DNA of 64,000 bases from JAWPMV01 sp038527215 (GTDB lineage Bacteria; Bacteroidota; Bacteroidia; J057). The notes below the pieces were generated by a model that did no database searches, was not told where the DNA came from, and was given only the letters and a program-made list of their open reading frames with translations. Every line of letters begins with the position of its first letter. The first letter of the stretch is position 1. The position numbers and the translations under genes were made by a program. Shown here in pieces: positions 61,201-64,000 of the stretch. The DNA lies in NCBI GenBank assembly GCA_038527215.1, contig JBCBGC010000013.1, forward strand, positions 23,560-87,559, in the 5' to 3' direction.

Positions 61201-62959
61201 TATCAATGGCAATACCTATACAAAAGGCATTGGAACCCACGCTTTGTCTACCATCGTCTATGACCTCGCAGGGACTTATGAGACCTTCAAATCCGATATC
61301 GGAGTTGATCAATCCGCAGGAGACGGAGCCCCTTCCAGTATTCAATTTATCGTCAATGGAGATGGCGCTGAGCTATATCGCTCTCCGGTCATGACTTCTT
61401 TGGATGATGCCATTTCTATCGAAATCAACGTGGTGGGTATCCAAACCCTGGAATTGATCGTGGATGGGGTAGCCGCACAAAGTCCCTCCAATAATCCCAT
61501 TCATAGCGACCACGCTGACTGGGCCGATGCGCGGCTGGAAAACTGTGGCGATGTCTTCGATGCGATTGGAGAAAGCGGTTCTGTAACCTTTGACCACAAT
61601 TGGAGCACCGTAATCCTATCCCGCTCCTATACGGACCCCGTGGTGATCGTAAGCGACTTGAGCTTTAATGGCGGAAACCAGTCTACCGTCCGGGTAAGAA
61701 ACGTAACGGCCAATAGTTTTGAAGTAAGAGTGGATGAATGGGAATGCCTGGATGAATGGCACGTTACTGAAACAGCCGCCTACCTCGTCGTAGAGGCCGG
61801 GGAATATGAATTGGAAAATGGGAAAAAACTGATTGCGGCCAATGAAGCCAATGTCAATAATTCCTGGAAAACCTTGAGTTTCCCCTCCGACTTTGCCTCT
61901 GAACCGCTCATTTTCGGTCAGTGCGTAACCGAAAACGAAGCCGAGGCCGTGAATGTCTTTGTGGATGAGCGAAATACCAATCTCACCCAAATGCGCATTA
62001 AGCTGAAAGAGCAGGATAAAGCTACCGGCGGACATGCCCATGAAGTGGTAAGTTGGATTGCGGTAGAAACGGGACTGCATACCACAGATAACCTCATGGA
62101 GTATGTGAACTCTGGTCGGATTGTGGATGAAGGTTGGGAAAATCTGAGTTTCCAACAGACCTACGCTGCTACGCCGCTATTCATTGGAAAAATCGGGACA
62201 GAGCATGGCGGGGATGCTGCGGCCATGCGTTACCGCAACCTGACCGCTACGGGGGTACAAGTGAAGGTAGAGGAAGAAACCTGTGGGGATTCCGAAACCG
62301 GTCACACCAATGAGGAAATCCACTTTATCGTGATGGCGCAGGCCGGAGATTTAATGGGTAAAGATGCCACCACTCCCGCTACCGCTTTACTGGCGGTGAC
62401 AGAAGCTCGCTTCGATTGGTTGAGCGTACAGGCAGAGCAGGAAGCTAGCCGAATCAGGCTGAACTGGCGGGTAGCGGGTGAAAAGGACATCATCACTTAT
62501 GCCCTGGAACAGTCTACCGACAACCAAACTTTTGTCATTACCACGGATCAGCCAGGGTCAGGGAGTCCGCATAAAGTTTCCTACGAAGCCTATGATGAAA
62601 ATCCCTATCTGGGGATGAATTACTATCGGGTCAAAGCCATCGATCAGACCGGGAATGTCTATTATTCCCAGACGCTCCATGTCTTATATGAGCATAACCA
62701 ACCGATCATCCTGGTCTATCCGAACCCTGTCCGCAAAGAAGAAATGCTTACCGCTGACATCAGGATCAGCCAGGAAGGGCCGATCAAGGCTAGTTTGATA
62801 GATATGCAGGGGAGGAGTTTGTTTACAAAAGAGCGGACCCTGGTCGGCCTACAGGCCTTCTGGCAATTCCCCATTCGGGATATCGCGCCAGGCATGTACC
62901 TGATTCGATTTGAAGGAGAAGGCTGGTCGCAGGTGCAACGCATCTTGATTCAGAACTAA
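58229..62959 (+). CDS. Giant T9SS-exported PQQ-type sugar dehydrogenase with cytochrome c and lectin domains
   Basis: A 1576-residue extracellular protein. After a membrane/signal segment (about residues 10-27) come a glucose/sorbosone dehydrogenase beta-propeller (about 60-470), a cytochrome-type region with haem motifs C631-x2-CH (CMQCHN) and C710-x2-CH (CSYCHR) in an SO2930-like di-haem layout, a ricin-type trefoil (about 815-955), an NPCBM-like domain (about 965-1105), two H-type-lectin-like repeats (about 1110-1390) and a T9SS sorting domain (YPNPVRKEEM to the end). It could oxidise a bound polysaccharide sugar and pass electrons to its own haems. ATG 58229 is preferred to TTG 58199. Confidence 0.9.
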   Translation: MMLSPLLRTTLLWLALPLLILTLAFIPNLLPPPGLQTADPMGGYLNGVFPTETPSTGGGNVTYTIENAYPNLTFTDPVDMAELPGGNDFLVVGLQGHIWKIPKQGNPTSKQLLLDISTSTVVYADGGMLGIVLHPEFGQAGSPNSEYLYVFYRYTPVDGTDRTTAAVRGYMRLSRFELPAGGNSIDPNSEYVMIQVYDRHDWHNGGDMFFGPDGFLYLVVGDEGAANDSYNVTQQIDKWLFGGVLRIDVDQQGGSISHPIRRQPQNAGNPPSGWPGSFTQGYYIPNDNPWLDVNGGILEEFWAIGTRSPHRMTYDPPTGEIWIGDIGQGSKEEVSIVAKGDNLQWPYREGDQAGPKSQPNPLIGNDKPPIYAYGRSVGRSVTGGFVYRGNKYPELLGKYFFGDHETQNVWTLEKDPGGGAPTVNFLLNVPVNGSGSKDGISSFYIDSDGTIFITDLFGTGQDGGVIHRLKREGGAVPDPPTKLSDLGVFSDLQNLTPAPGLIPYTVNNPLWSDRAAKKRWIALPTDGTFDSSTEQIVFDEEENWNFPSGTVLIKHFDLPTDEGDPTQSTKLETRFFVFTSVGDAYGVTYRWNDAGTEAFLINDAETRDITITQAGGGTYTQTWEFPSRQQCMQCHNSVAGFALGLKTRQLNGDHFYPSSGLTANQLETWNHLNIFHQGIGDPSLLPQLASMEDPTASSEMKVRSYLDANCSYCHRPNGVEGAFDARSLNALFDQNMVGTLGVSHATPTGNIIVTPGQTSTSELWVRDQSTGTNKMPPVGRSLPDADYLAELTTWINNLDGNGPESLADGIYSFTARHSGLLATVENASAADNARMVQSAATGGDEQKWSIQHMGNGKYRILSVATNKALSMKDLRANRGAEVVQLPWSGAQHQLWYFEDTDNGYYQIKNAYNNLHIDVFTGQNTDGLHTVSWTPHSLNNQQWLPSLLSPGGGNPSCPNGELTYLSDLNWTSASQQWGTMRKDLNIFGAQLSINGNTYTKGIGTHALSTIVYDLAGTYETFKSDIGVDQSAGDGAPSSIQFIVNGDGAELYRSPVMTSLDDAISIEINVVGIQTLELIVDGVAAQSPSNNPIHSDHADWADARLENCGDVFDAIGESGSVTFDHNWSTVILSRSYTDPVVIVSDLSFNGGNQSTVRVRNVTANSFEVRVDEWECLDEWHVTETAAYLVVEAGEYELENGKKLIAANEANVNNSWKTLSFPSDFASEPLIFGQCVTENEAEAVNVFVDERNTNLTQMRIKLKEQDKATGGHAHEVVSWIAVETGLHTTDNLMEYVNSGRIVDEGWENLSFQQTYAATPLFIGKIGTEHGGDAAAMRYRNLTATGVQVKVEEETCGDSETGHTNEEIHFIVMAQAGDLMGKDATTPATALLAVTEARFDWLSVQAEQEASRIRLNWRVAGEKDIITYALEQSTDNQTFVITTDQPGSGSPHKVSYEAYDENPYLGMNYYRVKAIDQTGNVYYSQTLHVLYEHNQPIILVYPNPVRKEEMLTADIRISQEGPIKASLIDMQGRSLFTKERTLVGLQAFWQFPIRDIAPGMYLIRFEGEGWSQVQRILIQN

Positions 62960-62989
62960 GCGAATACGGATCATTGAAATAAAAACATG

Positions 62990-64000
62990 AGTCATCCCGA
63001 ATGTTGAGTGAGCCAAGATTTCATGATGACAGGCCTTGCATAAAGGTGTGCGATCAGCATGAGATAATATTTGGGGCAGACCGGCGTATCTACCTCTCCG
63101 TACTTGTAGACTAACTCGGAAGAGAACGGTACTGGTGCGAGAGACCCCGGATAGCTCACCTCCTTACAGTCGGAGGAGCTTCCGGGGTGACAAGAATAAA
63201 AAAGGAGAGATGATTTCATCAAAACGCTTCTTGAAACCCTACCCACAAATATGTCACCCCGGAAAGGCATTTGACCACCAGGGAAAATGCCTTATCCGGG
63301 TCGTAGATCCCGACATTTTGATCGTCGGGGGTCTCCATGATTACATGAAGCTCGAAGAGACCTCCGACCTTATAGATGCTGGAGTACTTGGCACGGATAG
63401 CTCACCTCACTGCCGTCAGAGGAGCTTTCGGGGTGCCAAGAATAAGGATGGAGGATGATTTCATCAAAACGCTTCTTGTGAAACCCCACCCACAAATATG
63501 TCACCCCGGAAAGGCATTTGACCACCAGGGAAAATGCCTTATCCGGGGTCTCCGAGATTTCATAATGATCGAAGAGACCTCCGACCTTATAGATGCTGGA
63601 GTCCTTGGCCCGGATAGCTCACCCCCCTGCAGTCAGAGGGGCTTCCGGGGTGACAAGAATAAAAAAGGAGAGATGATTTCATCAAAACGCTTCTTGAAAC
63701 CCCACCTACAAATATGTCACCCCGGAAAGGCATTTGACCACCAGGGAAAATGCCTTATCCGGGGTCTCCGAGATTTCATAATGACCGAAGAGACCTTCGA
63801 CCTTATAGATGCTGGAGTCCTTGACCCGGATAGCTCACCCCCCTGCAGTCAGAGGGGCTTCCGGGGTGACAAGAATAAAAAAGGAGAGATGATTTCATCA
63901 AAACGCTTCTTGAAACCCCACCTACAAATATGTCACCCCGGAAAGGCATTTGACCACCAGGGAAAATGCCTTATCCGGGGTCTCCGAGATTTCATAATGA
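62990..64000. repeat. Non-coding tandem array of ~216-245 bp units with paired hairpins
   Basis: Units begin TGATTTCATCAAAACGC at 63211, 63456, 63674 and 63890, with a partial unit before and the last cut by the window edge. Each unit has hairpin A (63145-63187, 63390-63437, 63608-63651, 63823-63868), of the form CCCCGGATAGCTC...GAGCTTCCGGGG, and hairpin B (for example 63504-63548) in which CCCCGGAAAGGCATTT pairs with AAATGCCTTATCCGGGG. Arms change together: CCTCC/GGAGG in one copy, CCTC/GAGG in another, CCCC/GGGG in the rest. TTCCGGGGTGACA and TGTCACCCCGGAA bracket the ~70-base spacer as a 13-base inverted repeat. ORFs in the region are not credible. Confidence 0.9.

Noticed and set aside
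63211..64000. CRISPR array or integron attC array at the window end
   Set aside because: Units are over 200 bp with no unique spacers, and I see no GTTRRRY/RYYYAAC core sites or adjacent cas or integrase genes.

Overview
This window looks like a chromosome segment of a Bacteroidota bacterium, most likely a Saprospiria/Lewinella-type marine relative. Four proteins end in a type IX secretion (T9SS) C-terminal sorting domain, several promoters resemble the Bacteroidota TAnnTTTG -7 box, and there are MbnP/di-haem peroxidase, PadR/permease-prefix and DUF1015 families typical of the phylum. The lineage below phylum is inference. I saw no tRNA, rRNA, CRISPR array, transposase or phage genes.

Layout. 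0-5.2 kb: a partial gene, then the leucine operon leuA-leuC-leuD-leuB with an attenuator-like leader and an array of 7-bp repeats abutting the leuD start. 5.4-12 kb: a sulfur assimilation block. cysH, a HEPN-tailed sulfite reductase and uroporphyrinogen-III methyltransferase form a minus-strand operon. DUF1015 follows it, and a siroheme synthase gene diverges from it. The cysH leader contains a SAM-I riboswitch followed by a short ORF ending in five consecutive cysteine codons, then terminator-like hairpins. 12-15 kb: DNA polymerase IV, a GNAT-like protein and a cluster of palindromic repeats. 15-19.6 kb: a 1478-residue T9SS protein whose calcium-binding repeat array is interrupted by a circularly permuted PKD/PA14 module. 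19.8-24.2 kb: an MlaF-like ATPase, a degenerate arginase-fold protein, a lipoprotein and a sulfatase. 24.2-28.3 kb: a lipoprotein and an SDR epimerase joined by an 873-bp tandem duplication that leaves two gene fragments, then a small protein and a PhnP-like hydrolase.

28.4-34.4 kb: two T9SS proteins, an acetyltransferase, and a sigma factor with a membrane TPR protein. 34.7-41.7 kb: a CbpA-type J protein, PadR plus a MacB-like permease, two small envelope proteins, and an MbnP/MbnH-type pair. 41.9-49.6 kb: MazG, a GH3 glycosidase, a secreted Gfo/Idh/MocA oxidoreductase fused to a complete subclass-B1-type metallo-beta-lactamase domain, and two NAD(P)-dependent reductases. 49.9-57.7 kb: an NfeD-like protein, a tripartite ABC/HlyD/TolC export operon whose ATPase has lost its catalytic motifs, a lipoprotein prohibitin, and a TetR regulator with matching palindromes before both of the last two genes. 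58.2-63 kb: a very large secreted PQQ-type dehydrogenase/cytochrome c/lectin protein. From 63 kb to the end: a non-coding tandem array whose hairpin arms covary between copies.

The strongest candidate for a new system is the cysH leader, where a SAM-sensing riboswitch sits directly upstream of a polycysteine leader peptide. The oxidoreductase-metallo-beta-lactamase fusion and the covarying terminal array come next.
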